The position numbers and the translations under genes are program-made. A stretch of 52,137 nucleotides of DNA. Source: JANNRA01 sp031401035. Its GTDB lineage: Bacteria; Desulfobacterota; Binatia; HRBIN30; CADEER01. Positions within the stretch are counted from its first letter, which is position 1; each line of letters opens with the position of its first letter. The DNA lies in the NCBI GenBank assembly GCA_031401035.1, contig JANNRA010000205.1:1-52137 (forward strand). Direction: 5' to 3'. Below the pieces are notes generated by a model, which made no database searches, was not told where the DNA came from, and was given only the letters and a program-made list of their open reading frames with translations. Below are positions 18,711-27,192 of this stretch, piece after piece.

Positions 18711-19442
18711 TCAGGGGCGCGCGCCGGCCTCGTCGTGCAGCCCCGACTCGTCGTGCTGCGCGATGCGCCCGAGGCGGTCGGGGTCGGTGAGGACGACGTC
18801 GCGCCCGTCGCTGGCGACGGCGCCCTTGCGCTTCAGCGCCGTCAGCAGGCGGATGGCGGTTTCGGTCGAGACGCCGATCATCTCCGCCAGCTCGCGCCGC
18901 GTATAGCGCAGCTCGAGGTGGTGACCCGGCTGCACCGCGCCGCCGGCGCGACCGAGCTGCAGCAACAGGCCGGCGAGGCGGCTCTCCGCCCCCTTCAGGG
19001 CGAGATCGCGCGCCTTGCGCCGGGCCAGGGACAACTCGCGGCTGAGGGCGGCGAGCAGGCGCAGGCCGGTCTCCGGGTGGCGCTCGATGAAGGCCGCCAG
19101 GCGTTCGCGCGGGAAGATCGACACCTGCGCTGCCGTCAACGCCTCGGCGGAGACCGACATGGTGTCGTTGTCGTCGAGCGACAACTCGCCGATCAGGGCG
19201 CCGGGGCCGGCGATCTCGAGGATATGGTCGCGACCGAAGCGGTCGGATTGGTACAGCTTCACGGCGCCGTGGCAGACGAGATAGAGCGCCGACGGCGGCG
19301 TCCCCTCGCCGAAGATGACCTGGCGCGGCCGGTAGAGCACGGTCGTGCCGGACTGGCGCCAGTCGGTCAGCACCTCGCCGGGCAGGTCGCAGACGGTGCC
19401 GCTGCCGCCTGCCGGGCAGCCTTCACAAGGGATTCGACGCAT
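18711..19442 (-). CDS. Crp/Fnr-family regulator with N-terminal cysteine cluster
   Basis: A 243-residue transcription factor with a cyclic-nucleotide-binding-type beta roll (LYRPRQVIFGEGTPPSALYLV), a dimerisation helix and a C-terminal helix-turn-helix (YTRRELAEMIGVSTETAIRLL). The first 20 residues contain C6, C9 and C18, and C57 lies in the beta roll. The N-terminal C-x2-C-x8-C resembles the iron-sulfur ligands of FNR (C-x2-C-x5-C), so an oxygen-labile cluster is possible. The fourth ligand is not where FNR has it. The chosen ATG follows GAGGAG; a 21-residue extension is possible. Divergent to the hydroxylase gene and upstream of the diiron pair. Confidence 0.9.
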   Translation of the reverse strand: MRRIPCEGCPAGGSGTVCDLPGEVLTDWRQSGTTVLYRPRQVIFGEGTPPSALYLVCHGAVKLYQSDRFGRDHILEIAGPGALIGELSLDDNDTMSVSAEALTAAQVSIFPRERLAAFIERHPETGLRLLAALSRELSLARRKARDLALKGAESRLAGLLLQLGRAGGAVQPGHHLELRYTRRELAEMIGVSTETAIRLLTALKRKGAVASDGRDVVLTDPDRLGRIAQHDESGLHDEAGARP

Positions 19443-19512
19443 GCGGAGATGCTCCTCTCTGGCGGGATACTTTCCGGCAGTATGGCTGCCGGGAGTCGCG
19501 TCCACCTATGAC

Positions 19513-19539
19513 CCCGATCATGGTCCCCCGATCATGGTC
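19513..19539. promoter_or_regulatory. Tandem 13-bp repeat in a divergent promoter region
   Basis: The sequence cccgatcatggtc occurs at 19513-19525 and 19527-19539, a 14-base period. It lies between the start of the Crp/Fnr-type gene and the divergent membrane hydroxylase gene. Position and repetition suggest an operator, although it does not match the classic FNR box (TTGAT-N4-ATCAA). The rest of the 259-base spacer has no other clear signal. Confidence 0.45.
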
Positions 19540-19701
19540 TCCAGGAGTCACAGCAAGCCGGTGACCAAGGCCGCGGGCGCCGCCGATTGCGCGGAACGGA
19601 CCTTCCCGTCGCGTGGCTGGGAACCGCGGCGTGGGGATTTTCGGCCGCGCGGGAGGGCCGAGCCGCTTGCGTCCGCCTGGCGGCTGGGTGATGGCACGCG
19701 C

Positions 19702-20523
19702 ATGGACCCGTCCACCCTCGCCGGGCCGCTCTACCTGCTCGCCATTCTCGCCGAGCGACGCCTGCTGCGCCGCGTCGGCGGCGATCTGCGCGGCTACGAG
19801 CGGCGCGACGCCTGGACCAGCATCCTCTGCGGCGCCACCGCGGTGATCGCCTGGATCCCCATCCAGCTGGCGACGTTCGCGCTGGCCTCGTGGCTGTGGC
19901 AGCACCGGTTGCTCGACCTCGGCGGCGGCGTTCTCGGCTGGGCGGTGATCCTGGTCGGCTGGGACTTCAGCTTCTACTGGCAGCACCGCGCCGAGCACGA
20001 GGTGCGGCTGCTGTGGGGTGGGCACGTCACGCACCACTCGAGCCGCTACTTCAACTACTCGACGGCGCTGCGGCAGTCGTGGACGCCGTGGGCCGGGCCG
20101 TTGTTCGTCGCGCCGTGGGCGCTGCTCGGCGTCCGTCCGGAGATGATCATCGTCGCCGGCGGCTGGAACCTCATCTACCAGTTCTGGATCCACACCGAGG
20201 CGGTCGGCCGCCTGCCGGGCTGGGTCGAGGCGTGGCTCAACACGCCGTCGCATCACCGCGTCCATCACGGCGCCAACCCGCAGTACCTGGACCGGAACTA
20301 CGGCGGCGTCCTGATCGTCTGGGACCGCCTCTTCGGCACCTTCGCCGCCGAGGGGGAGCGCGTCGTCTACGGCCTGACGAAGAACGTCGAGGGCTACAAC
20401 CTGCTGTGGGTGCAGCTGCACGAATACGTCGCCATCGCGCGCGACCTCTGGGGTCGGCCGCCATGGCGGCGCGCCCTGCGCTACGTCCTCGGTTCGCCGA
20501 CCTGGCGGGCGCAGCAGAATTGA
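19702..20523 (+). CDS. Fatty acid hydroxylase / sterol desaturase family membrane protein
   Basis: A 273-residue integral membrane di-iron enzyme of the fatty acid hydroxylase superfamily (relatives include sterol desaturases and alkylglycerol monooxygenase). The three histidine boxes are H95-x3-H99 (HRAEH), H108-x2-HH112 (HVTHH) and the C-terminal H184-H185...H188-H189 (HHRVHH), all intact. Hydrophobic spans flank them. The start is uncertain: the ATG at 19702 gives a normal family N-terminus, but the frame is open upstream to before 19500. It diverges from the Crp/Fnr-type regulator and precedes the aldehyde oxidoreductase by 60 bases, a pairing that would fit oxidation of a long-chain compound to an aldehyde and then to an acid. 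Confidence 0.85.
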   Translation: MDPSTLAGPLYLLAILAERRLLRRVGGDLRGYERRDAWTSILCGATAVIAWIPIQLATFALASWLWQHRLLDLGGGVLGWAVILVGWDFSFYWQHRAEHEVRLLWGGHVTHHSSRYFNYSTALRQSWTPWAGPLFVAPWALLGVRPEMIIVAGGWNLIYQFWIHTEAVGRLPGWVEAWLNTPSHHRVHHGANPQYLDRNYGGVLIVWDRLFGTFAAEGERVVYGLTKNVEGYNLLWVQLHEYVAIARDLWGRPPWRRALRYVLGSPTWRAQQN

Positions 20524-20583
20524 AGGGCGCAGCGCAGCGCGCCCCGTTGCTCCGGCGGAGCCGGCAGGGTTACAACTCACCCC

Positions 20584-22467
20584 ATGATCAAAGGCTATGC
20601 CGGTCGCGTGCTCGACGTGGATCTCGCCACCCAGACGGCCACATTCAAGCCGCTCGACGAGGACACCGCGCGCCTCTACATCGGCGGCAAGGGCTACGGG
20701 ACGCGTCTCCTCTATGACATGACGCGCCCGGGCATCGACCCGCTCGGCCCCGACAATCCGCTCATCTTCGCCACCGGCCCACTCAACGGCTCGGTGGCGC
20801 CGCAGTCGAACCGCTTCGCCGTGGTCTGCAAGAGCCCCCTCACCGGCGGCATCGGCAACGCCGCCTGCGGCGGCTCCTTCGCCTACGGCATGAAGCGCGC
20901 CGGCATCGACGTGCTCATCCTGCGCAACCAGGCCAATGCCAGGATTCGCATGGACATCGACGGCAATGGTGACAGCGTCCGCTTCCTGCCCGCCGACGAC
21001 CTGTGGGGCAAGGGCACCTATGCGACGCAGGCGGCGCTGGAGAAGAAGAAGTATCACGCCGTCATCGGGCCGGCCGGCGAGCACCAGGTGCTCTATGCCG
21101 GCATCGTCTCCAACGAGCGCATCGCCGGCCGTACCGGCGTCGGCGCGGTGATGGGGTCCAAGCAGCTGAAGGCGATCTCGATCGGCGGTCCGCGCAAGCT
21201 CGAGATGGACGACGAGGACGCGTTCAAGACCTACACCAAGTGGGTACGCGAGATGTTCCGCGACCACCCGGTACTGGGCGAGAAGCTGAAGCGCTACGGC
21301 ACCGCCGGCATCGTCAACACCACCAACGCGCGCAACATCCTGCCGACGCGCAACTTCAAGTACGGCCACCACGACGACGCCATGCAGATCTCCGGCGAGT
21401 GGATGGAGGACCACGAGCTGACCGGTATCAGGTCGAGCTGCATCCACTGCCCGGTCACCTGTGGTCGCGACGTCACGGTCGAGGGCGTCGGCCGCGTCAA
21501 GGGCCCCGAGTACGAGACCGTGGCGCTGCTCGGCAGCAATCTCGAGGTGCTCGACCTCAAGAAGATCAACGAGTGGAACTACCTCGCCGACGACCTCGGC
21601 ATGGACACCATCAGCCTCGGCGCGACGCTGAGCTTCGCCATGGAGCTGCAGGAGCGCGGCATGCTGAACGCCGGCCTGCACTTCGGCGACGTCACCGGCA
21701 TCGCCGAGATGATCAAGGACATCGGCCACCGGCGCGGCCTCGGCGACCACCTCGCCGACGGTGTCAAGCGCATGGCCGAGCGCTACGGCGGGCACGAGTT
21801 CGCGATGCACGTGAAGGGGCTCGAGCTGTCGGCCTACGATCCGCGCGGCTCCTACGCGCAGGGCGTCGAGTATGCCACCACCAACCGCGGCGGCTGCCAC
21901 GTGCAGGGCGCCAGCATGTATCTCGAGTCGACCGGGCCGCTGACCATCAACCCGCAGAACCTCAAGCTCAAGGCCGACATTCCGATCCTGCAGCAGAACC
22001 TCGCCTGCGCCATCAACTCGATGGTGCTGTGCATCTTCACCACCTACGGCATGATCCCCAAGCAGCTGCACAACCTGGCGCCGAACTCGTTCACCCACCG
22101 CGCCCTCTCGACGCTGCTCGAGAACAGCGGTCCACTGATGCGCACGGTGATGGGCATCAAGGGCAAGCCGATGATGTGGTACGAGAAGTGGCTGACCTAC
22201 ATCACCGGCACCTCGATCTCGGGCGGCCACCTGCAGGAGATCGGCGGCCGCATCTTCAATCTCGAGCGCATGTACAACCTGCGCGAGGGGCTCACCGGGG
22301 CCGACGACACGCTGCCGCCGCGCATGCTGCACGAGCCGACGTTCAAGGGCATGACCAGCGGCCATCCGCTGCCGCAGCTGTTGCCGCGCTACTACAAGCT
22401 GCGCGGCTGGGATACGCACGGCGTGCCGCGCCCGCGCACCCTGGAGAAGCTGCAGGTGCGGGTCTGA
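20584..22467 (+). CDS. Aldehyde:ferredoxin oxidoreductase family (tungsten/molybdopterin) enzyme
   Basis: AOR-family enzymes oxidise aldehydes to acids, reducing ferredoxin, with a bis-pterin tungsten site and one [4Fe-4S] cluster. This 627-residue protein has the family start (YAGRVLDVDLATQ, YIGGKGYGTRLLYD), and the cluster ligands C286, C289, C293 and C483 (motif CIHCPVTC, and VLCIF) closely match the positions known for Pyrococcus AOR. The pterin-contact region NRFAVVCKSPLTGG is present. Length is normal. Cofactor supply is hinted at by a MoaD/ThiS-like gene about 4.5 kb downstream. The gene follows the membrane hydroxylase. AOR enzymes are mostly anaerobic or oxygen-sensitive, which makes the Fnr-type neighbour notable. 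Confidence 0.93.
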   Translation: MIKGYAGRVLDVDLATQTATFKPLDEDTARLYIGGKGYGTRLLYDMTRPGIDPLGPDNPLIFATGPLNGSVAPQSNRFAVVCKSPLTGGIGNAACGGSFAYGMKRAGIDVLILRNQANARIRMDIDGNGDSVRFLPADDLWGKGTYATQAALEKKKYHAVIGPAGEHQVLYAGIVSNERIAGRTGVGAVMGSKQLKAISIGGPRKLEMDDEDAFKTYTKWVREMFRDHPVLGEKLKRYGTAGIVNTTNARNILPTRNFKYGHHDDAMQISGEWMEDHELTGIRSSCIHCPVTCGRDVTVEGVGRVKGPEYETVALLGSNLEVLDLKKINEWNYLADDLGMDTISLGATLSFAMELQERGMLNAGLHFGDVTGIAEMIKDIGHRRGLGDHLADGVKRMAERYGGHEFAMHVKGLELSAYDPRGSYAQGVEYATTNRGGCHVQGASMYLESTGPLTINPQNLKLKADIPILQQNLACAINSMVLCIFTTYGMIPKQLHNLAPNSFTHRALSTLLENSGPLMRTVMGIKGKPMMWYEKWLTYITGTSISGGHLQEIGGRIFNLERMYNLREGLTGADDTLPPRMLHEPTFKGMTSGHPLPQLLPRYYKLRGWDTHGVPRPRTLEKLQVRV

Positions 22468-22510
22468 GGCGCCGTCGGGCATTCCCTCCCCACCCTGAAG
22501 CGGAGCGACC

Positions 22511-23233
22511 ATGGGCCGGATATTCGAAACCCGTAAGCACACGATGTTCGCCCGCTGGGATCGGATGGCGAAAGCCTTCACCCGCATCGGCAAGGAGATT
22601 GTCATCGCGGTGAAGGCCGGCGGCCCCGATCCGGCGCACAACCCGCAACTGCGCCGCGTCATCCAGAACGCGCGCGCGATCAATATGCCGAAAGACAAGG
22701 TGGAGTCGGCGATCAAGCGCGCCGCCGGCCGCGGCGCCGCCGACTACGCCGAGATCCTCTACGAGGGCTACGCGCCGCACGGCGTCGCGGTGCTGGTCGA
22801 AGCCGCCACCGACAACTCGACCCGCACCGCCGCCAACGTCCGCAACCGCCTCGCCAACGGCGGCGGCAATCTCGGCAGCACCGGCAGCGTCAGCTTCCAG
22901 TTCCGCCGCATGGGCGTCTTCCGTCTCGACCCCGCCGGCCTCGACGCCGAGGGGCTCGAACTCGACCTCATCGACCACGGACTCGAGGAGATGGGCGACA
23001 GCAGCGGCGAGAAGGGCGAGCCGCAGCTGGTCATCCGCTGCGGTTTCACCGACTTCGGCCGCCTGCAGAACGCCCTCGAGGCACGCGGCCTGAAGGCGCT
23101 GTCGGCCGAGTCCGAGTACATCCCCACCACCCCGACCGAACTCTCCGACGCCGATGCCAAGGACGTGCTGATGCTCATCGACGTCCTCGAGCAGGACGAC
23201 GACGTGCAGAGGGTCTTCTCCAACCTCGCCTGA
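22511..23233 (+). CDS. YebC/PmpR family protein (type II-like N-terminus)
   Basis: A 240-residue member of the YebC/TACO1 family. Members were first described as transcription regulators and more recently as factors that help ribosomes through proline stretches. The usual MAGHSKWANIKHRK start is replaced by MGRIFETRKHTMFARWDRM, as in the divergent YebC branch common in Bacteroidetes. Conserved parts include KEIVIAVKAGGPDPAHNP, INMPKDKVESAIKRA and the EGYAPHGVAVLVEA motif. The C-terminal LIDVLEQDDDVQRVFSN is typical. It lies 43 bases after the AOR gene. The abundance of Thr-Pro-rich proteins nearby is compatible with a translation role. Confidence 0.93.
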   Translation: MGRIFETRKHTMFARWDRMAKAFTRIGKEIVIAVKAGGPDPAHNPQLRRVIQNARAINMPKDKVESAIKRAAGRGAADYAEILYEGYAPHGVAVLVEAATDNSTRTAANVRNRLANGGGNLGSTGSVSFQFRRMGVFRLDPAGLDAEGLELDLIDHGLEEMGDSSGEKGEPQLVIRCGFTDFGRLQNALEARGLKALSAESEYIPTTPTELSDADAKDVLMLIDVLEQDDDVQRVFSNLA

Positions 23234-23344
23234 GCGCGCCGGTCCGGCGCGCCGCGCGAAGATCTGTAGAGGGGGCGGGCACGACGTTGTGGGCGGTGTG
23301 GAGCCGTGCTATCAGCCGCGCTGATGTCACTGGGAGGGATGACC

Positions 23345-23764
23345 ATGGAGCGACCGCTTGAAACCCTGGGCTGGCTCGTCGGATTCGGAGCAGTTCTCAG
23401 TATCGCCGTGGTGGCGCCGGGCACCGCGCACGCGGTCTGCATTCTCACCTGCCCAGCCAACATCACGGCCACGTCCACGTCCAGGGACGGCGATCCTATC
23501 TCGTATGGCGCGGTGGGGCAGAACGGTTGCACTGGCCCAGTTGAGCAGACATCCGGCCTACCCTCCGGCGCGGTATTCCCCCCGGGCATCACCACGTGTT
23601 CGTTTCGCAACTCCGTTGAACCGAGCAGCACATGCTTCTTCACCGTTACGGTCAACGTTGTCTCCCCTGCGGGGGCACCCGCCACGGGCCCGTTGGGTCT
23701 CGCCGCGCTTGCCGCCGGCTTGGCGGCCTGCGGCGTCTGGGCAGTGCGCCGCCGCCGAGGCTGA
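23345..23764 (+). CDS. Small secreted protein with C-terminal membrane sorting tail
   Basis: A 139-residue exported protein of unknown function. The ATG at 23345 has GGGAGG at proper spacing. A signal peptide (GAVLSIAVVAPGTAHA) is followed by a Cys-containing domain of about 75 residues (CPANITATSTSRDGDPISYG) that resembles HYR/immunoglobulin-like adhesion modules. The C-terminus has a short Pro-rich motif (PATGP), a hydrophobic helix (LGLAALAAGLAACGVWAV) and an Arg cluster (RRRRG), the tripartite layout of PEP-CTERM/IPTL-CTERM-type sorting signals. No exosortase-like gene is in the window. The frame is confident; the function is not. Confidence 0.75.
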   Translation: MERPLETLGWLVGFGAVLSIAVVAPGTAHAVCILTCPANITATSTSRDGDPISYGAVGQNGCTGPVEQTSGLPSGAVFPPGITTCSFRNSVEPSSTCFFTVTVNVVSPAGAPATGPLGLAALAAGLAACGVWAVRRRRG

Positions 23765-23976
23765 CCGGGCGGCAAGTTACCGACCCCGCGCGCCAGTTCG
23801 CTGACCGACACGCGGCCGTCGGCGACACAATCCAGCGGCGTGCAGGTCGGCGACCTTGCTGCCGAGACCGGCGGACAGGCGGCCCACCTCAGCTTCTCGG
23901 CGGTGCTGAGCAGGGTCTCGCGTTGCTCGGCGCCGAACCGCGCCGCGATCGTCGCCGCCGAGGCCGCGGGCGGCTG

Positions 23977-26763
23977 CTATGGACTGACGCTGACGGGCAC
24001 GGCGGGACTCGACTGCCCGAACCACGCCACCCCGTCCTGCACCATGCGCCATGCACAGTCGTAGGTCCCGGCCAGCAGCGGCGCGGTGACCGTCCAACTG
24101 AAGGTCTTCTGCTGGCCGGGGCCGATCGCGTCGGTGCTCGCCAGCGCCACTCGGTTCATTCCCCAGATGAAATTGTCATGCGGGTTCTGTGCGCCCAGGC
24201 GGTACGACTGTTCCGCCGTCCACGTTGTGCCGCCGGCGTTCCGCAGCGTCACCGACACCGTGTACGACTGCCCCGCGGTCATTACTGCCGGGATGTTCTG
24301 TCCGACGAACGCGGCGTCGAGGCTGCTGGCCGCCTGCACCGCGACCGCCGCATCAACGCTCCGCTGCCCGAACCACGCCACTCCGTCCTGCACCATGCGC
24401 CATTGAAAATTGTGCGTTCCTGGCAGCAGCGGCGCGATGACCGTCCAGGTGAAGGTCTTCTGCTGGCCGGGGCCGATCGCGTCGGTGCTCGCCAGCGCCA
24501 CTCGGTTCATTCCCCAGATGAAATTGTCATGCGGGTTCTGTGCGCCCAGGCGGTACGACTGTCCCGCCGTCCACGTCGTCCCGCCGGTGTTCCGCATCGT
24601 CACCGACACCGTGTACGACTGCCCCGCGATCATCACCGCCGGGATGTTCTGTCCCACGAACGCGGCGTCCGCGGGCCGCAGCGTCGGCGTGCGCGTCGCG
24701 GTCGCGGTGCGGGTCGCGGTGCCGGTCGCGGTTGCCGCCCGGGTGCTGGTAGGCGTCGGTGACGGATCGATGCCGCCCAGGGATGGGTGGACGAGGAACA
24801 AGCCGCTCTCGATGCCGCTGATCAGGACAGTGCCGCTGGCGAAGAAGGGGTAGTTGCTCCAGGTTCCGGCATAGCCGGCCGCGTCGCTGGCGGGAAAGAC
24901 ATCGAAGAACGCGACCTCGTTGAGGGCGCCGCTGGCGACGGCGGCGAGGTCGAGGATGCGCAGGCCGGCGCGGTAGTTCGATTCGAAGGCGTATCCGTTG
25001 GCGAGGTACAGGTTGTGATCGGTCGCCGTCGTCAGACCGAAGTACGAGCCGCGCACCGACGGTGCATCGAGGTTGCGCACGTCCCAGATCACCGTGCGGG
25101 TATTGTGGGCGAAGTTCAGCTCGTCGAGCTCGTCGTTCATGAGGAAGTACTGGTGGTCGTCGGTGAGCCACCCCTGGTGGGCGTACCCGAGACCGGCATA
25201 GCCCGTGCGCGAGAGCTGCACCGGCAACGCCTTGTCGGTGACATCGATGATGGTCAGGGTATCGGTGTTGGAGCTGAAGCAGATCTCACGCCCGCGATGG
25301 GCGGCGTCTGGCCCCTGGTAGATGACGCACTGAGTCTCGTGCGTGTAGCCATCGCCGCTCACGCACCCGGCGAAGGTCGGCGTCGTCGGGGTCCGCACGT
25401 CAATGACGTGCAAGCCACCGCCGCAGGTGTTCGTACCCGCGGCATATGCGAAGCCGGTCTCTGCATTGACGGCCAGGGTGTGGCAGTTGCTGAAGCCGTT
25501 GTAGTGCGCCGTCTCGCTGAAGGTGCGGGCGCCGCCCGCGAGATCGCGGAGCTGTCGCAGGTCGAACACCTGCATGCCGTGCCCGGCGGCTTCACTGACC
25601 ACCAGGGCGTGGTCCCCGTACACCTTGAAGCCGCGCCAGGTCGAGTTCGCCGTATGGGTGGGCAGGTTGCCGAGATAGACCGGCGCGGTCGGCACGGTGA
25701 CGTCGACGAACGAGGTGCCGTTGGTGCGGCCCATGAGCGCGTACTCACGGCCGGTCGCGGAGTCGGTCCAGCCCCAGACGTCGTTGCCCTGCCCGCCGCC
25801 GATGGCGCTGAACGGCATGAAGGCGAGCAGGTCGACGTTTTGACAGGGGTAGCCTGCGGCCGTGCCGTCGCTGCAGGCCGCGCCGGCGACCCCCACCGCC
25901 GCGGCGGGCGCGCACGTCACCGCCGGCTGGCGATAGATTTGCTCGGCAAAGCAGCTGCCGGCCTGGGCGACGGCCGCCAGCAGCGCCGGCGCCGGCTGGC
26001 GATAGAGTCGCGCGAACGCGGGCGCTGGACAGCGCGCCGCGATCAGGCGGTGCACGGCGCGGCGGGCGCGATGCACACGCGCCGCCGCCCCGGCGACCAG
26101 GGCGTCCTTCGCCGCCGCTTCGAGCGCGTGTGCGGCGATGTGGTCGAAGGTCCGTTGCCAGGTGGTCGCGGCGCTGGCGCTGAGCTTCGCCGCCGCGCGC
26201 CCGGTTGCCAACACACACGCCGCCTCGGAGTCGCTCGCGGTGCCGGCGGGCGCGGTCTCGAGCAGCGGGGCGTACGCCGCGTCGATCGTCGCGCGCTCGA
26301 GGGCGCGGCACGCGCGCACGGTGTCACGCATGAGCTCGCTCACGTCGACGGCGCCGAGGGTTGCGGCCGTCTGCGCTGTGCAGGCGGCCGCGACCGCCTC
26401 CCCCGCGCCGGTTCGTGCCGCGCCCAGTGCCGCCTGCGTCGCGTCGCGGTCGCAGGCGCCAGCGGTCAGCGCCGCGTCGAAGCAGGCGCGGTTGGCCGCC
26501 ACCGCCGCGTCGCTACACCTGCGCGCCGCCGCGCCGAGCGCCCGCAGACACGGAGCGGCGGCGCCGAAGTTGCCCCACTGGGCAATCGACGACTGTCCGC
26601 CATCGGCAAGCGACGGCGACGCGGGGAGCGCCACCAGTGCCGCGGTGAGGAGGCTGGCGATGCACAGGGCCGCCGGCGTGGCGCGGGCGCGCGGGCGCTT
26701 GCCAGGAAGACTGAGGCCCGGTGTCCCCATTCCATCCGCGCACGCCTCTCCAGCTGCGACCAT
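23977..26763 (-). CDS. Choice-of-anchor-B (LVIVD-type) surface protein with two C-terminal Nbr1 FW-like domains
   Basis: A 928-residue exported protein. The ATG at 26763 has GGGAG just upstream; the signal sequence follows a long basic n-region (KRPRARATPAALCIASLL). Residues 50-290 are a helical, Cys-containing domain. About 300-665 forms a beta-propeller-like LVIVD region (GTSFVDVTVPTAPVYLGNLP, TLTIIDVTDKALPVQL) as in choice-of-anchor-B proteins. A Thr-rich linker (TATGTATRTATATRTP) leads to two repeats of about 115 residues starting DAAFVGQNIPAVM, which look like Nbr1 four-tryptophan or CARDB-type beta sandwiches (RNTGGTTWT). Another possible start lies 33 bases downstream. The ligand is unknown. 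Confidence 0.82.
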   Translation of the reverse strand: MVAAGEACADGMGTPGLSLPGKRPRARATPAALCIASLLTAALVALPASPSLADGGQSSIAQWGNFGAAAPCLRALGAAARRCSDAAVAANRACFDAALTAGACDRDATQAALGAARTGAGEAVAAACTAQTAATLGAVDVSELMRDTVRACRALERATIDAAYAPLLETAPAGTASDSEAACVLATGRAAAKLSASAATTWQRTFDHIAAHALEAAAKDALVAGAAARVHRARRAVHRLIAARCPAPAFARLYRQPAPALLAAVAQAGSCFAEQIYRQPAVTCAPAAAVGVAGAACSDGTAAGYPCQNVDLLAFMPFSAIGGGQGNDVWGWTDSATGREYALMGRTNGTSFVDVTVPTAPVYLGNLPTHTANSTWRGFKVYGDHALVVSEAAGHGMQVFDLRQLRDLAGGARTFSETAHYNGFSNCHTLAVNAETGFAYAAGTNTCGGGLHVIDVRTPTTPTFAGCVSGDGYTHETQCVIYQGPDAAHRGREICFSSNTDTLTIIDVTDKALPVQLSRTGYAGLGYAHQGWLTDDHQYFLMNDELDELNFAHNTRTVIWDVRNLDAPSVRGSYFGLTTATDHNLYLANGYAFESNYRAGLRILDLAAVASGALNEVAFFDVFPASDAAGYAGTWSNYPFFASGTVLISGIESGLFLVHPSLGGIDPSPTPTSTRAATATGTATRTATATRTPTLRPADAAFVGQNIPAVMIAGQSYTVSVTMRNTGGTTWTAGQSYRLGAQNPHDNFIWGMNRVALASTDAIGPGQQKTFTWTVIAPLLPGTHNFQWRMVQDGVAWFGQRSVDAAVAVQAASSLDAAFVGQNIPAVMTAGQSYTVSVTLRNAGGTTWTAEQSYRLGAQNPHDNFIWGMNRVALASTDAIGPGQQKTFSWTVTAPLLAGTYDCAWRMVQDGVAWFGQSSPAVPVSVSP
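23980..24668. repeat. Tandem coding repeat, 351-bp period
   Basis: Two consecutive copies of a 351-base unit (117 codons) encode the C-terminal FW-like domains of the surface protein. Long stretches are identical at DNA level, for example the segments starting aaggtcttctgctggc at 24101 and just after 24451. The near-identity at synonymous positions indicates a recent duplication or gene conversion. The second copy is cut to about 113 codons by the stop. Confidence 0.85.
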
Positions 26764-26917
26764 GCCCACTCCCGAGATTCGCTCCGATGGTAGCATATCG
26801 TCCTGCCCCGCAAGGCTCGATTCATCGCGGGCTGGAATCGTCGGCTCGTCGCCGGGCCAGGGGGCGCCGCGCTGTTCATCCGCCGCGATCTGTGGTCATT
26901 TTCCAGGCGCATCCGGC

Positions 26918-27181
26918 ATGATCACCGTCGAGCTCACTTACGACATGGCCAAGGCCCTGGGCGGCGTCCGTCGCTTCCAGGTCGACGGGGCGCGCACCGT
27001 CGCCGACGTGGTGCGGCTGACGCGCGAGCGCTTTCCCGACGGCGCGGCGCAGTTCGAGACCCTGACGCGCCTGGCGGCGGTGGCGGTGAACGGGGTGCTG
27101 GTCAACTATCGCCGCGGCATGAGCACGACGGTGGGCGCGGGCGACACCGTGACCTTCGTAAAGGCCGCTGCGGGCGGCTGA
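26918..27181 (+). CDS. MoaD/ThiS-family sulfur carrier protein
   Basis: An 87-residue ubiquitin-fold protein. The body (VADVVRLTRERFPDGAAQFETL, VAVNGVLVNYRRGMSTTVGAGD, VTFVKAAAGG) matches MoaD/ThiS, and the essential C-terminal Gly-Gly is present right before the stop. Such proteins carry sulfur as a thiocarboxylate for molybdopterin or thiamin synthesis; the sequence suggests the MoaD-like side. The ribosome site is weak. It lies 11 bases before the monooxygenase gene. A link to the pterin-dependent AOR 4.5 kb upstream is plausible but not shown. Confidence 0.85.
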   Translation: MITVELTYDMAKALGGVRRFQVDGARTVADVVRLTRERFPDGAAQFETLTRLAAVAVNGVLVNYRRGMSTTVGAGDTVTFVKAAAGG

Positions 27182-27192
27182 GGATTGACGCG

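Noticed and set aside
19423..22716. 1097-codon open frame on the minus strand
   Set aside because: It runs antisense to the Fnr-like, hydroxylase and AOR genes, all with strong motifs. Its translation is Arg/Val/Asp-rich low-information sequence, a known artefact of GC-rich coding DNA.
24787..26793. 668-codon forward open frame
   Set aside because: It lies opposite the choice-of-anchor-B protein and is Arg/Gly/Val-rich without motifs.
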